Of a stretch of DNA of 33,289 nucleotides, positions 1-9,252 are shown one piece after another. The DNA is taken from positions 1 to 33,289 of the IMG/VR virus record IMGVR_UViG_3300025879_001511. One strand, given 5' to 3'. Source of the stretch: a virus. Each line of letters starts with the position of its first letter. The first letter of the stretch is position 1. The notes beneath the pieces are model-generated. The model had not been told where the DNA came from, did no database searches, and worked only from the letters and a program-made list of their open reading frames with translations. Position numbers and translations under genes: made by a program.

Positions 1-1
1 A

Positions 2-400
2 TTAACAATGCCATTTGGGGGGTATAAATCTCACGGTGATATTGTACAGTATTATGATATGAAGAACATAAAAGACTACCGAGTGGTGGATTTATGTGAC
101 TTTGAGAATAATGCCGAAATAGTAAACTGTGAGGTGGTTAAAAGTGACATGGTAAAAATTACACCTATAAATGTTCCTTTTAGACGAGTAGGATATTTTA
201 ATCTTCTAAGTCACAAATCTTCAGGATATGACGGTGGTGAATGGAGTGATATAAATATTCGATATAACCAACTAAGGTACCATAATGAAATGGAAAAGGG
301 ATATAGAGATTATATGAACGATGGACTCTCAAACTGTGAATACAAAACATGGGATGAGACAAAACTAAATAAACAAATACATTTATTAGTATCGATATGA
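2..400 (+). CDS. C-terminal part of a LamG-tailed protein (paralogue of the next gene), cut by the window edge
   Basis: The reading frame is open to the left edge, so the ATG at 8 is probably internal and the gene is 5'-truncated. What is visible matches the C-terminal third of the next gene: a G-[DE]-I-x(2)-Y-D strand that looks like the end of a concanavalin A/LamG-like domain, then a shared tail with PFRR-x-G-x-F, L-x-H, G-x-W and DG-x(2)-N-x(2)-Y. The protein is therefore likely a second glycosyltransferase-plus-LamG fusion or a related lectin-like protein, but no catalytic part lies in the window. Its stop overlaps the next start (ATGA at 397-400), as expected of translationally coupled genes. 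Function is inferred only from the paralogue. Confidence 0.6.
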   Translation, partial: LTMPFGGYKSHGDIVQYYDMKNIKDYRVVDLCDFENNAEIVNCEVVKSDMVKITPINVPFRRVGYFNLLSHKSSGYDGGEWSDINIRYNQLRYHNEMEKGYRDYMNDGLSNCEYKTWDETKLNKQIHLLVSI

Positions 401-1776
401 CACATAAATTAGGTATATGTATACCATATAGAAACCGTAAGGAACACTTAGATAAGTTGATTGATGTATTAGGTAAATACCTAAACAAAAAGGGTATCGA
501 CCATGGTTTTTATGTCGCAAACCAAACTGACGATAAACTATTCAATAGGGGATCAATGAAAAACATTGCGGCAATAAAAGCATTCGAAGATGGGTGTGAC
601 TATATTGCGTGGCATGATGTCGATATGTTACCAAATGATGACACATGTGACTATTCCTATCCGGATAAAACACCTGTACATATTGCAACCAAATTATCCA
701 AATACAGTTGGTCTATGGGATATGAGGAATATTTCGGTGGTGTAGTCTTATTCACTAAAGAACAGGTCGAAAAGACTAACGGTTACTCTAACGATTATTG
801 GGATTGGGGACAAGAAGACGATGATTTATTTTGGAGATGTAACTTTGAGGGATATGCAAATAAAGAGGTTATTGAAACAATAAAGGATAAACCAATTGGA
901 ACTTTTAACGGTAAATCCTCATACATCCGTTTTCCTGTTGATAGAACACTATCAAGTTGTTTCCACAGAGACCATACCATTTCGGTATTAGTAAAAACGT
1001 TCATAGATAAAGATGATGTGTGGTTAGTTGGAGATAAGGATCGTAAATTTAAAGAATTCCCTATACTAAGAAAAGAGAAGGGAGCGTTATGGGGTATATC
1101 ATTCAATAATTCCAGAACTTACGCATCATTCTATTACGATAGGTCGTCAACACCAATCTATAATTGGGTAAAAAGATCTGAAAATCTTTGGACTAGGTTT
1201 ACCATTTCATATAACCAAGAGGAGGGTGAATTATATATGTTTATGAACGATAAAATGATTTCAAATAACAGAGACATTGTAAGAGAAGAACCAATTAAGA
1301 TTACAAATAAATTAAAATTGGTTAGTTCTGTTGGCGATTTAATTGTGGGGTTCTGTCCCCACACAAACACGTGTTTTGGGGGTCAAATAGGGGAAATAAA
1401 AATATACGACACCTATTTTAAATCTATGAGTGACATAAATGACGATAATTTAATCCTTAACTACGATTTTGATGGTGGTCAAGAATATATTAATAGTGAC
1501 GTTATTTACACTAAGGAAGATGTTGAGGTTATAAGAAGTATTTTACCGTTCAGAAGACAAGGTAGTTTCCTTTGTTTACCACATATTGATGAGGGGTTCG
1601 TTAATGGTACGTGGTTTAAGGGTGAGACAACAGCAAGAAATGAGAAGAGATTTGTAACTGAGATGCAACAAAATAAAATTGATTATAAAAGTGATGGAAT
1701 TAATAATGTTAACTATAATATTGTTAAAACTATTAATTATAGTGATAATTGTAAAATGTATAATATAGAATTATGA
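397..1776 (+). CDS. GT7-type (beta-1,4-galactosyltransferase-like) glycosyltransferase with C-terminal LamG-like domain
   Basis: The N-terminal ~210 residues carry the hallmarks of family GT7. There is a PYRNR nucleotide-binding motif at residues 10-14, a metal-binding HDVD at 73-76 (DVD in the family), and the acceptor-site block from FGG (113-115) through NGYSNDYWDWGQEDDD (128-143), where animal beta-4-galactosyltransferases have WGGEDDD. Family members transfer galactose or related sugars from a UDP-sugar to an acceptor glycan. Residues ~215-380 are beta-rich and resemble a concanavalin A/LamG lectin fold, followed by a tail shared with the preceding gene. No signal peptide or membrane segment is seen, so it should act in the cytoplasm. 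It is coupled on both sides by ATGA overlaps. Donor and acceptor are unknown; the GT7 assignment itself is strong. Confidence 0.85.
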   Translation: MTHKLGICIPYRNRKEHLDKLIDVLGKYLNKKGIDHGFYVANQTDDKLFNRGSMKNIAAIKAFEDGCDYIAWHDVDMLPNDDTCDYSYPDKTPVHIATKLSKYSWSMGYEEYFGGVVLFTKEQVEKTNGYSNDYWDWGQEDDDLFWRCNFEGYANKEVIETIKDKPIGTFNGKSSYIRFPVDRTLSSCFHRDHTISVLVKTFIDKDDVWLVGDKDRKFKEFPILRKEKGALWGISFNNSRTYASFYYDRSSTPIYNWVKRSENLWTRFTISYNQEEGELYMFMNDKMISNNRDIVREEPIKITNKLKLVSSVGDLIVGFCPHTNTCFGGQIGEIKIYDTYFKSMSDINDDNLILNYDFDGGQEYINSDVIYTKEDVEVIRSILPFRRQGSFLCLPHIDEGFVNGTWFKGETTARNEKRFVTEMQQNKIDYKSDGINNVNYNIVKTINYSDNCKMYNIEL

Positions 1777-2786
1777 AAATATTAATTACGGGTGTAGGGG
1801 GATTATTGGGGTCTAGATTGGCCGATTACGTCATAGAGAAACACCCTCAACACAAAGTTATAGGTATAGACGATTTAAGTGGTGGATATAAAGAAAATAT
1901 AAACCCTAAAGTCGATTTTTGGCAAATGGATTTAGTTAATGATCCTATTGAAAATTGCTTTGAATTACACAAACCGGATATAGTTTACCATTTGGCCGCA
2001 TATGCTGCGGAAGGTTTATCCCCATTCATTAGAACCTATAATTATGATAACAATTTAAAGGCTACAGCTAAAATCGTAAACGAATGTATTAAGTGGAATG
2101 TGGATAGATTAGTGTTTACTTCTACTATGGCGGTATATGGACACGGATGGGAAGGTAAAAGACCTTTTGAAGAGATTGACCCACCAGCACCGATAGATCC
2201 TTATGGTATAGCTAAGTTTGCGTGTGAAATGGATATACAAGCGGCAGGTAACCAACATGGGCTCGACTGGACCATTATTAGACCCCATAACGTTTATGGT
2301 ATTAAACAAAACATATGGGATAAGTATAGAAACGTATTAGGTATATGGATGTACCAATACATGAATAACGAACCGTTAACTATTTTTGGTGATGGAGAAC
2401 AAAAAAGAGCTTGGAGTTATATTGACGATTGTTTGGATCCGTTATGGAAAGCCTCACAATTGAAAGAAGCATCTAAAGAGATTATAAATTTAGGGGGATC
2501 TAAATTTACTACCATTAATGAGGTGTGTCAATTAATTAGAGAGATTATGGGTGGTGGTGACGTAGAAAGAGTTCCTGTAGTGTATAAAGAACCTAGACAT
2601 GAAGTTAAAGACGCATACCCCACTCATAAGAAATCAGAAATAATTCTTGACTATAAAGATACGACCGATTTAAGAGACGGTCTAACCAAGATGTGGGAAT
2701 GGGCTAAGGCTCAACCTATGAGAGAGAGATTTGTGTGGGATAAATATGAATTAGATAAGGGTATTTACTCATTTTGGAAAAATTAA
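1773..2786 (+). CDS. NAD-dependent epimerase/dehydratase (extended SDR), nucleotide-sugar type
   Basis: This is an extended short-chain dehydrogenase of 337 residues, the normal size for nucleotide-sugar epimerases. It has the Rossmann motif GVGGLLG at 7-13, an acidic DD at 33-34 after strand 2, HLAA at 73-76, a serine-bearing strand TSTMAVYG at 116-123 and the catalytic YxxxK as Y144/K148. The RPHNVYG block at 170-176 is typical of UDP-glucose 4-epimerase and dTDP-glucose dehydratase relatives. It probably makes a modified nucleotide sugar for the glycosyltransferases beside it. The ATG overlaps the previous stop (ATGA). Which sugar is converted cannot be told from the sequence. Confidence 0.9.
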   Translation: MKILITGVGGLLGSRLADYVIEKHPQHKVIGIDDLSGGYKENINPKVDFWQMDLVNDPIENCFELHKPDIVYHLAAYAAEGLSPFIRTYNYDNNLKATAKIVNECIKWNVDRLVFTSTMAVYGHGWEGKRPFEEIDPPAPIDPYGIAKFACEMDIQAAGNQHGLDWTIIRPHNVYGIKQNIWDKYRNVLGIWMYQYMNNEPLTIFGDGEQKRAWSYIDDCLDPLWKASQLKEASKEIINLGGSKFTTINEVCQLIREIMGGGDVERVPVVYKEPRHEVKDAYPTHKKSEIILDYKDTTDLRDGLTKMWEWAKAQPMRERFVWDKYELDKGIYSFWKN

Positions 2787-2788
2787 TT

Positions 2789-4174
2789 ATGTCCTTAAAT
2801 CAAAAAGTTAAAGATAAGTTAGATGGTGTTGGATGTGGGTTTTGTTTAGCAAAGTGGACACAGGTTACCATGCATTTACATAATGGAATGACACATTCAT
2901 GTCATCATCCCGCACCACATAAAATACCTCTTTCCGAATTAAAAAATAACCCAAAGGCGTTACATAATACTAAACATAAAAAACTTAGGAGACGAGAGAT
3001 GTTAAATGGTGAAAAACCCGAAGAATGTAACTATTGTTGGAAGGTAGAAGAGTCGTCGAACTCGTTTTCGGATAGGGTTTTTAAGTCGTCTGAAACTTGG
3101 TCACTACCCCATTTAGAAGAAATTAAGGACATGAATTGGAGAGAAGATTATAATCCAAAATATGTTGAAGTTAGTTTCTCTAATACTTGTAACTTTAAGT
3201 GTTCTTACTGTAGTCCTATGTTTTCATCTAAATGGACTGAAGAGATAGACAAACACGGGGGTTACCCAACATCCACCAACTTCAACGACCAAACATGGGT
3301 TAAAGAAACCAATCAAGTACCTTATAAACAGTCAGAAGATAATCCATATGTAGAGGCCTTTTGGGAGTGGTGGCCAGAGCTGTACGGTGATTTACATACG
3401 TTCAGAGTAACAGGTGGGGAACCTCTACTTTCAAAGGACACGTGGAAATTATTGGAGTTTATTGCAAATACAGATACACCGAACAAAAACCTTAATCTAT
3501 CGATAAACACAAATTTAGGTGTACCTAAAAAATTGATTGATAGGTTTGTTAAATTAATTAAGAAAATAATTGATGAGGGTAGAGTTAAAGAATTTATTGT
3601 TTTTACGTCATGTGAATCTTATGGTAAACAGGCGGAATATATTCGTAACGGATTAGATTATGATTATTTTATAGAAAATGTGGAATATATTCTAACTGAG
3701 ATACCAAAAGTTACTATTAATGTAATGGCAACTTTTAATGCCATGTCCGTTTTCGGTTACGGGGATTTTATAGATAAAATTTACGAACTAAAGGTTAAGT
3801 ACCACAATAAAGAAAGGTATTGGATATCGGCTATTCAATTAGATACCTCTTACCTTAGATGGCCAACCCACCAATCCGTTAAAATACTTGATAATGAACA
3901 AAAAGAACTAATTTTAGAATGTGCAAAAAAGGCGTTCTATTATGCAACACAGGAATTTACACACGAATATGTGGGGTTTTCAGATACTGAAGTACAAAAA
4001 ATAAAGAGATTATATGATTATGCAATATCTGAAGATGACTTCGATATTGAGACCAATAGAAACGACTTTATTACATTTGTTGATGAACATGATAATAGGA
4101 GAGGTACTAACTTCATTGAAACCTTTCCAGAATTTAAAAAACTATACGACGATGTTAAAAATACAAGAGGGTGA
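2789..4174 (+). CDS. Radical SAM protein with N-terminal auxiliary-cluster (twitch-type) cysteines, copy 1
   Basis: The 461-residue protein has the radical SAM signature CxxxCxxC as C134, C138 and C141, followed by a GGEP motif (VTGGEPLLS), so it should bind a [4Fe-4S] cluster and S-adenosylmethionine. Four further cysteines (C19, C38, C80, C83) are conserved in the second copy downstream and probably hold an auxiliary Fe-S cluster, as in phage proteins annotated as twitch-domain radical SAM. The ATG at 2789, two bases after the previous stop, is preferred over an upstream TTG at 2774 because it aligns with the start of copy 2. Its substrate is unknown; modification of a peptide or sugar is a guess. 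Three bases separate the neighbouring LamG gene from copy 2. Confidence 0.85.
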   Translation: MSLNQKVKDKLDGVGCGFCLAKWTQVTMHLHNGMTHSCHHPAPHKIPLSELKNNPKALHNTKHKKLRRREMLNGEKPEECNYCWKVEESSNSFSDRVFKSSETWSLPHLEEIKDMNWREDYNPKYVEVSFSNTCNFKCSYCSPMFSSKWTEEIDKHGGYPTSTNFNDQTWVKETNQVPYKQSEDNPYVEAFWEWWPELYGDLHTFRVTGGEPLLSKDTWKLLEFIANTDTPNKNLNLSINTNLGVPKKLIDRFVKLIKKIIDEGRVKEFIVFTSCESYGKQAEYIRNGLDYDYFIENVEYILTEIPKVTINVMATFNAMSVFGYGDFIDKIYELKVKYHNKERYWISAIQLDTSYLRWPTHQSVKILDNEQKELILECAKKAFYYATQEFTHEYVGFSDTEVQKIKRLYDYAISEDDFDIETNRNDFITFVDEHDNRRGTNFIETFPEFKKLYDDVKNTRG

Positions 4175-4733
4175 ACCGTGGGTAATGTGGCCAGATAAAT
4201 TAGTTGGTAATTTTATTGATTATCCGGCAAATAAGATATTTGATTACGATGGGGATTATGAATTTACAATAGATTTTGAATTTGAGAGACCTATCTTAAA
4301 AAAACAAACATTATTTTCTAAATTACCGAGTTACTTTGGATTTGATTTAGAACCTAATGGGTTTACATTTATTTATACTGAGGAAGATAATAACACCGAA
4401 TATGTCTCAGTAAATTACCAATGGCAACATAAGGAAAGATATAAATTAAAAATATTAAAAAGGTCGTTCGAAATATTCATTTACATCGATGATATTTTAA
4501 TAATGACGGAATTTCTAAAGACAAAATTAAAGGTTGATGATATTTCACATATTATCTTTGGTGCGGGTAATTTTCCTAAAAATGGGTTTAATTTAAACTA
4601 TTTTTCAGTTATATTACATAGTGTGAAGATTATAAAAGATAGTGAATTAATATCGGATCACGAATTTAACAAATTCATTCACAATAAAAGTTTCGATTTA
4701 ACTAATAACTGTAATTTCATATATAAAATTTAA
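4152..4733 (+). CDS. Stand-alone LamG/concanavalin A-like domain protein
   Basis: This 193-residue protein consists almost entirely of alternating beta strands, with spacing like the LamG-like region of the GT7 fusion upstream. Shared features are a strand-forming F-x-I-D-F-E-F near the N-terminus, a K-x-K-I-x-K strand and a late V-K-I-I strand. Such jelly-roll domains usually bind glycans. No signal peptide or membrane segment is seen. The ATG at 4152 lies 23 bases inside the radical SAM gene; an alternative ATG at 4185 would give a protein 11 residues shorter. It sits between the two radical SAM copies, so it may present or recognise the same substrate, which is inference only. Confidence 0.6.
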   Translation: MLKIQEGEPWVMWPDKLVGNFIDYPANKIFDYDGDYEFTIDFEFERPILKKQTLFSKLPSYFGFDLEPNGFTFIYTEEDNNTEYVSVNYQWQHKERYKLKILKRSFEIFIYIDDILIMTEFLKTKLKVDDISHIIFGAGNFPKNGFNLNYFSVILHSVKIIKDSELISDHEFNKFIHNKSFDLTNNCNFIYKI

Positions 4734-4736
4734 AAA

Positions 4737-6185
4737 ATGTCAAAAGAATTAATTAATTGGAGAGATAAAAATCTTAATTCGGTGAGTAAAAGTTTCTGTG
4801 CTGCAAAATGGTACAACGCAAGTTTACATTTAGGACATGGGTTTACTAACTCGTGTCATCTACCTTTACCACACCCAATAGATTTAGAAGAGATAAAGGA
4901 TAATCCATCAGCATTACACAATACCAAACATAAAAAAGAAATGAGAAAGATGATGTTGGAGGGTAAAAAACCAGCAGAGTGTTCTTATTGTTGGAAGATA
5001 GAGGATATTGGACGTAATCACATTTCAGATCGTGTATATAAAAGTAGAATCTATAAAGAGGAGGACATAAAGGAACTAAAAGAACTTCCTTACGACCATG
5101 ATGTGTTGTTAAAGACAGTAGAAGTTAGTTTTGATAGGATATGTAATTTTGCTTGTAGTTATTGTAATTCAGGTTACAGTACTACGTGGGCTAAAGATAT
5201 AACAACTAACGGAGCATACCAAAAATTCAAGACAAGTAGTGCAGGGGCATATCATGCTGATGGGTCATGGGCTGAGAAGTTTGGTAAGCACGGACAAAAT
5301 AACCCATATGTGACTGCGTTTTTAGAGTGGTGGCCAGAACTATCAAAAACTTTGGAGGAGATTAGGGTAACCGGTGGAGAACCATCACAGAGTCACAATT
5401 TTTGGAACTTTATTGAGGTTTTAAAACAACATCCCGCTGAAAATCTAAGATTAGCTATAAATTCTAACTTAGGTGTTAATGAGAAGACCTTGGACAAGTT
5501 GATTTCAATGTCTCACGACCTACCAATTAAAGAGTTTGATCTTTACACGAGTAATGAATCGTTTGGGGAACACGCTGAATATATCAGAGATGGTTTAAAC
5601 TATAAAACTTGGAGGGAAAGTATGGTTAAATTCATTGAAAACGCTAAGTTTAGGTCTTTAACTATTATGATGACAGTTAATAGTTTATGTTTATTCAGTA
5701 TAACCGAATTTTTAGATGACATGGTTGTCTTAAAAAAGAAATACGGACCTAATAGACCTAATGTAGATTTAAACATCCTAAGATGGCCGTCATTTATGTC
5801 ACCACTTACACTTCCTGATGATATTAAAAAAGAACTACATAATAAATTAAAAACATGGTTTGATAATTACCGAGAGAGTGATTTATTTAGTATTTCTGAG
5901 AAAGCTCAGTTTGAGAGATTGATAGATTATATTGAGGTAGTTGAAAGAGGACACACGACGACTGAATTAGATAAAGAATTACAATTCCATGATTTTAAAA
6001 GTTTTTACGAACAATATGATAAGAGAAGAGGTAAAAGTTTTGTTAAAACTTTCCCTAAACTGAAAGAATGGTATGAGTCTTTAGTGGTCGATCAAACAAT
6101 TGCTGATGTTAAAGTTACCGATGGTAAAATAACACATTTCGAGGCGGGTGAATACGTATCAGACATAAAACCTAAACTAATATGA
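4737..6185 (+). CDS. Radical SAM protein with N-terminal auxiliary-cluster (twitch-type) cysteines, copy 2
   Basis: A clear paralogue of the radical SAM gene at 2789. It has CxxxCxxC at C136, C140 and C143, a VTGGEP motif, and matching auxiliary cysteines C21, C40, C82 and C85. Blocks such as ALHNTKHKK, PxECxYCWK and NPYVxAFxEWWPEL are almost identical in the two copies. It is 482 residues long and carries about 25 extra C-terminal residues. The start at 4737 follows the LamG gene by three bases and its stop overlaps the next start (ATGA at 6182-6185). Two diverged copies in one operon suggest consecutive or substrate-specific radical steps on related substrates. The reaction is unknown. Confidence 0.85.
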   Translation: MSKELINWRDKNLNSVSKSFCAAKWYNASLHLGHGFTNSCHLPLPHPIDLEEIKDNPSALHNTKHKKEMRKMMLEGKKPAECSYCWKIEDIGRNHISDRVYKSRIYKEEDIKELKELPYDHDVLLKTVEVSFDRICNFACSYCNSGYSTTWAKDITTNGAYQKFKTSSAGAYHADGSWAEKFGKHGQNNPYVTAFLEWWPELSKTLEEIRVTGGEPSQSHNFWNFIEVLKQHPAENLRLAINSNLGVNEKTLDKLISMSHDLPIKEFDLYTSNESFGEHAEYIRDGLNYKTWRESMVKFIENAKFRSLTIMMTVNSLCLFSITEFLDDMVVLKKKYGPNRPNVDLNILRWPSFMSPLTLPDDIKKELHNKLKTWFDNYRESDLFSISEKAQFERLIDYIEVVERGHTTTELDKELQFHDFKSFYEQYDKRRGKSFVKTFPKLKEWYESLVVDQTIADVKVTDGKITHFEAGEYVSDIKPKLI

Positions 6186-7459
6186 TAGACTTTCTTTTTG
6201 AAGACATAGAAAATCTCACAAATTTTAATACATGTAATGACACCAACACATCGGGTATAAAAAGGTTTGGTATATCACCTTTAGTTTCTGCCACTAATAT
6301 GTATTATGTAAGGAAAAAGGTAAAAAGTAAACTCAATTTTTTACCTCATACAGAAAAGTCAGACAAGTATATTATATCGAGTAGTGTTAACCACAGTCCC
6401 GATGATTGGACAGGATATAACCCCAAAGTCAAAAGTCTATTTGAGTACTTGAGTGAAAAGTATTTGAATGATTTACGTAACAGAAAGGCACTCCTTCTAT
6501 TAGATCAAAGTTTTGAAGGATACCAAACACCGTGGTTATGGAAATGGTTTCACGATGAGTGTGAAAAATATAACGTGTCACCAGAATGTATTGTCTATGT
6601 TACTGGTAACATGATAGTGGAGGATGTATACGATGAATGGGTTAAAAATAATGACATAAAAGAAAAAATCTGTGTTATAGGTTACCCACATTTTGAGTTG
6701 GATGTTGCAATGAATTGTGAACAGAAATCATTAAGTGACAACAAATTACCAACATTCGAGGATCACATAATACATAAAACAAAAAACGACATTAAGACAT
6801 TTTCGTGTCTTAATAAAAGAATTAGACCTCATAGGGTTTGGTTTTATAATTATTTATATCAATCGGGAATATTACAGGACGGTTTAGTTAGTATGAATAA
6901 TTTTATGGAACACGGTTATTGGTGGGAAGGAAAGGTTATGGAAATTGAAATTGTTAAAGAACTTAATAGTAGTTTACCATTAAAGGTTTATGATTTGGGT
7001 AACGACACACTAGACGATAGTTTTTATATAAACAGATTTAACCCTGAGGTGTGTATGGATACTTTTGTAAGTGTTGTTAGTGAAGCGCATTGTGGTGATA
7101 GTGACGATACACTTTTCCTAAGTGAAAAGATCTTCAAACCAATTGCGAGTAGACATCCTTTTATGGTTATGGGTAATAGAGGTAGTATAGAAAAGATGAG
7201 GGAGATGGGTTATAAAACATTTGACCAATACATCGACCAAAGTTATGATAATTTACCCACACACGAAAGATTATTAAAAATAGTGGATTCACTAAAACAA
7301 ATAAATAGTATAGAAGATAAGATCGAATGGTTTAAAAAAATGGAGGACGATATTGAATATAACTACGAACTTTTACAGAGTAGGATAAATACTAAACCAC
7401 CTAAATCATTTGAAAAACTACATAACTATTATAAGAATTTTTTTAAAGTATTAATATAA
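6182..7459 (+). CDS. Phage protein of unknown function with glycosyltransferase-like C-terminal motif, copy 1
   Basis: The 425-residue protein is a paralogue of the gene at 9197. Shared blocks are a Y-[VL]-x-GN motif (VTGNM), N-K-R-x-RPHR near the middle, and a C-terminal block LSEKIFKPI..HPF..MGN followed by GYKTFDQYIDQSYDN. The SEKIxKP(I)…PF pattern recalls the nucleotide-sugar-binding region of some GT-B glycosyltransferases (fucosyltransferase and exostosin type), and the surrounding genes act on sugars, so a glycosyltransferase role is plausible but unproven. No transmembrane segment or signal peptide is visible. It is coupled to both neighbours by ATGA and TAATG overlaps. Confidence 0.55.
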   Translation: MIDFLFEDIENLTNFNTCNDTNTSGIKRFGISPLVSATNMYYVRKKVKSKLNFLPHTEKSDKYIISSSVNHSPDDWTGYNPKVKSLFEYLSEKYLNDLRNRKALLLLDQSFEGYQTPWLWKWFHDECEKYNVSPECIVYVTGNMIVEDVYDEWVKNNDIKEKICVIGYPHFELDVAMNCEQKSLSDNKLPTFEDHIIHKTKNDIKTFSCLNKRIRPHRVWFYNYLYQSGILQDGLVSMNNFMEHGYWWEGKVMEIEIVKELNSSLPLKVYDLGNDTLDDSFYINRFNPEVCMDTFVSVVSEAHCGDSDDTLFLSEKIFKPIASRHPFMVMGNRGSIEKMREMGYKTFDQYIDQSYDNLPTHERLLKIVDSLKQINSIEDKIEWFKKMEDDIEYNYELLQSRINTKPPKSFEKLHNYYKNFFKVLI

Positions 7460-8361
7460 TGTATAGGTCACAATATTTAAACACAAACATAACGAAAGAC
7501 TCGAAAATTGTAATTGGGTTAGGTGATAGCTTCACCCAAGGACAGGGAGCATGTAAAGACGAAGTGTGGGAAAAACACGGTTGGTCCACAGAAAGTATGT
7601 ATAAAGACGGTATCACGACCATGCATGAGTATGAAGGGTCGTGGGTACATCAACTAACTAATAATCACCTTACGGATTATATTCCGGTAAATTTGGGGTT
7701 ACGAGGTTGTGGTAATAGGGCGGCAGTCAAAGAATTGTATTTACATCCTGAATTGAATATGGAAGTTGCGAAGGAGAAAATCGTAATATATATGTTAAGT
7801 GGTATGGAGAGGTTTGATTTCATTAATCGTGATTACAACGACCACCACCATTTTTTCGCTATGTGGCCTAACCCATGGGATAAAGACAGTACAAATAAAA
7901 AATTGTGGCAAGCATATGCCGAAAACATATGGTCAGACACATTTGGTTATATCGAAATGTTACTAAATATTGTTGAGGCTCAGACGTGGTGTAAGGCTAA
8001 TAACGCTAAATTAATAATAACCAGTGCATTCAGATGTGATTATACAAAGGAAGATTACATGATGAACCTCAAAAAGGATAACCAATTAAAACTAATTGAT
8101 ACTATTGAGTGGGGTAATTTTCTTTATCCGAATGGTAATCTAAGTATGACCGATATGTTAGTAGGGTTTGAAGATAGGGATGACTTAAAAGGTGGTGGTT
8201 TTTATGGATGGGCCATGGGGGTCGATAAAAAGACACCTAAAGGATTATTTACAAAATGTTCTCACCCAAGTTATGACGGACACAAAATAATTGCCGAAAC
8301 AATATACGATTACATTAAAAACGGTCCTGAGAGACACCAATTAACTAAAAAACTAATATAA
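7459..8361 (+). CDS. SGNH/GDSL-type hydrolase or acyltransferase, copy 1
   Basis: A GDSFTQG block at residues 22-28 gives the nucleophile S24. It is followed by NLGLRGCGN, which supplies the block II glycine and block III asparagine, and by a C-terminal SHPSYDGH block with the catalytic histidine. This is the order of an SGNH hydrolase, a family that removes or transfers acyl groups on sugars and lipids. The usual DxxH aspartate is not in place (the residue three before the histidine is lysine), so it may work as a Ser-His dyad. The 300 residues lack a signal peptide, which argues for action on a cytoplasmic glycan precursor. It starts on a TAATG overlap and ends next to a second SGNH gene. 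Confidence 0.7.
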   Translation: MYRSQYLNTNITKDSKIVIGLGDSFTQGQGACKDEVWEKHGWSTESMYKDGITTMHEYEGSWVHQLTNNHLTDYIPVNLGLRGCGNRAAVKELYLHPELNMEVAKEKIVIYMLSGMERFDFINRDYNDHHHFFAMWPNPWDKDSTNKKLWQAYAENIWSDTFGYIEMLLNIVEAQTWCKANNAKLIITSAFRCDYTKEDYMMNLKKDNQLKLIDTIEWGNFLYPNGNLSMTDMLVGFEDRDDLKGGGFYGWAMGVDKKTPKGLFTKCSHPSYDGHKIIAETIYDYIKNGPERHQLTKKLI

Positions 8362-9252
8362 ATGAAGCACGGTAAGATAGTTGACGGAAGATACATATGG
8401 TATGGGGGTAAACCACTTCCTGATTATTTTGAGGATGGTAATGATATATTACCAATATATTCACCTATGCCCCACACTAAAACACATAAGTTCTATATGG
8501 GAGATAGTGAAGAACTCTACAAACAAAATCTAAAGGATAAACCTGAGGATTGGGTATGGAGAGATCAAAAGGTAGAATATAATATGAACAGTTTAGGTTA
8601 CAGAACAAAAGAATTTGACGAACATGATTGGAAAGAATCTATAGTTGTTTTCGGGTGTTCCTGTGTTTTTGGTGTTGGGGTTGACAATGAACAGACATTA
8701 CCACATTACATATCTGAGTTGACAGCAAGAAATGTCATTAATTTAGGTATACCCGGTGGGTCAAACCAACGTATGTTGGACCTAAGTTTAGCAATGAAAC
8801 GAAAATACGGGGAACCTTACTCCATCATAATGATGTGGACTTGTATGGATAGACTACCGTATTATACAAAAAACGGAGTACATAATATTGGGTTATGGAG
8901 TCACACTATAACAAAACACGACGCGTATGCTCAACGATGGAAATCAATATTTGATAATTTTTATGAGGAAGACTCACACGAAAAAATAACTTTCTATAAT
9001 ATTGCCGAATCAATGAGGAACATATGGTCAGATAAAACAAAATATTATGATTCATCATACTTTGAATCCACATCACATTACGGTAAATTAAATAATTTTC
9101 ACTCATTTTCTGTAGGTGCTAGAGATTTATTACATCCCGGACCTAACGACCATAAAAACGCATCTAAAGAAATAGTTGCAAATCTTATACAAAAATATGG
9201 AAAAAATTATATGCAGCCTGGAGGATTGGGACACGATTTTGGATTATTATAG
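8362..9252 (+). CDS. SGNH-like hydrolase or acyltransferase, copy 2 (GCS instead of GDS)
   Basis: The 296-residue protein has an SGNH layout after an ~80-residue N-terminal extension. FGCS at 97-100 occupies the position of the GDS block with the serine kept (S100); NLGIPGGSNQ at 127-136 carries blocks II and III; a late DLLHPGPNDH provides a proper DxxH pair. The D-to-C change in the first block is unusual. It resembles phage proteins of the SGNH superfamily rather than the first copy closely. Its end overlaps the start of the next gene by 56 bases. An acylation or deacylation step on the operon's glycan is the likeliest role. Confidence 0.55.
   Translation: MKHGKIVDGRYIWYGGKPLPDYFEDGNDILPIYSPMPHTKTHKFYMGDSEELYKQNLKDKPEDWVWRDQKVEYNMNSLGYRTKEFDEHDWKESIVVFGCSCVFGVGVDNEQTLPHYISELTARNVINLGIPGGSNQRMLDLSLAMKRKYGEPYSIIMMWTCMDRLPYYTKNGVHNIGLWSHTITKHDAYAQRWKSIFDNFYEEDSHEKITFYNIAESMRNIWSDKTKYYDSSYFESTSHYGKLNNFHSFSVGARDLLHPGPNDHKNASKEIVANLIQKYGKNYMQPGGLGHDFGLL

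Noticed and set aside
2774-2788. TTG start for the first radical SAM gene
   Set aside because: It lies inside the epimerase gene, and the ATG at 2789 two bases after the epimerase stop aligns with the paralogue's start.
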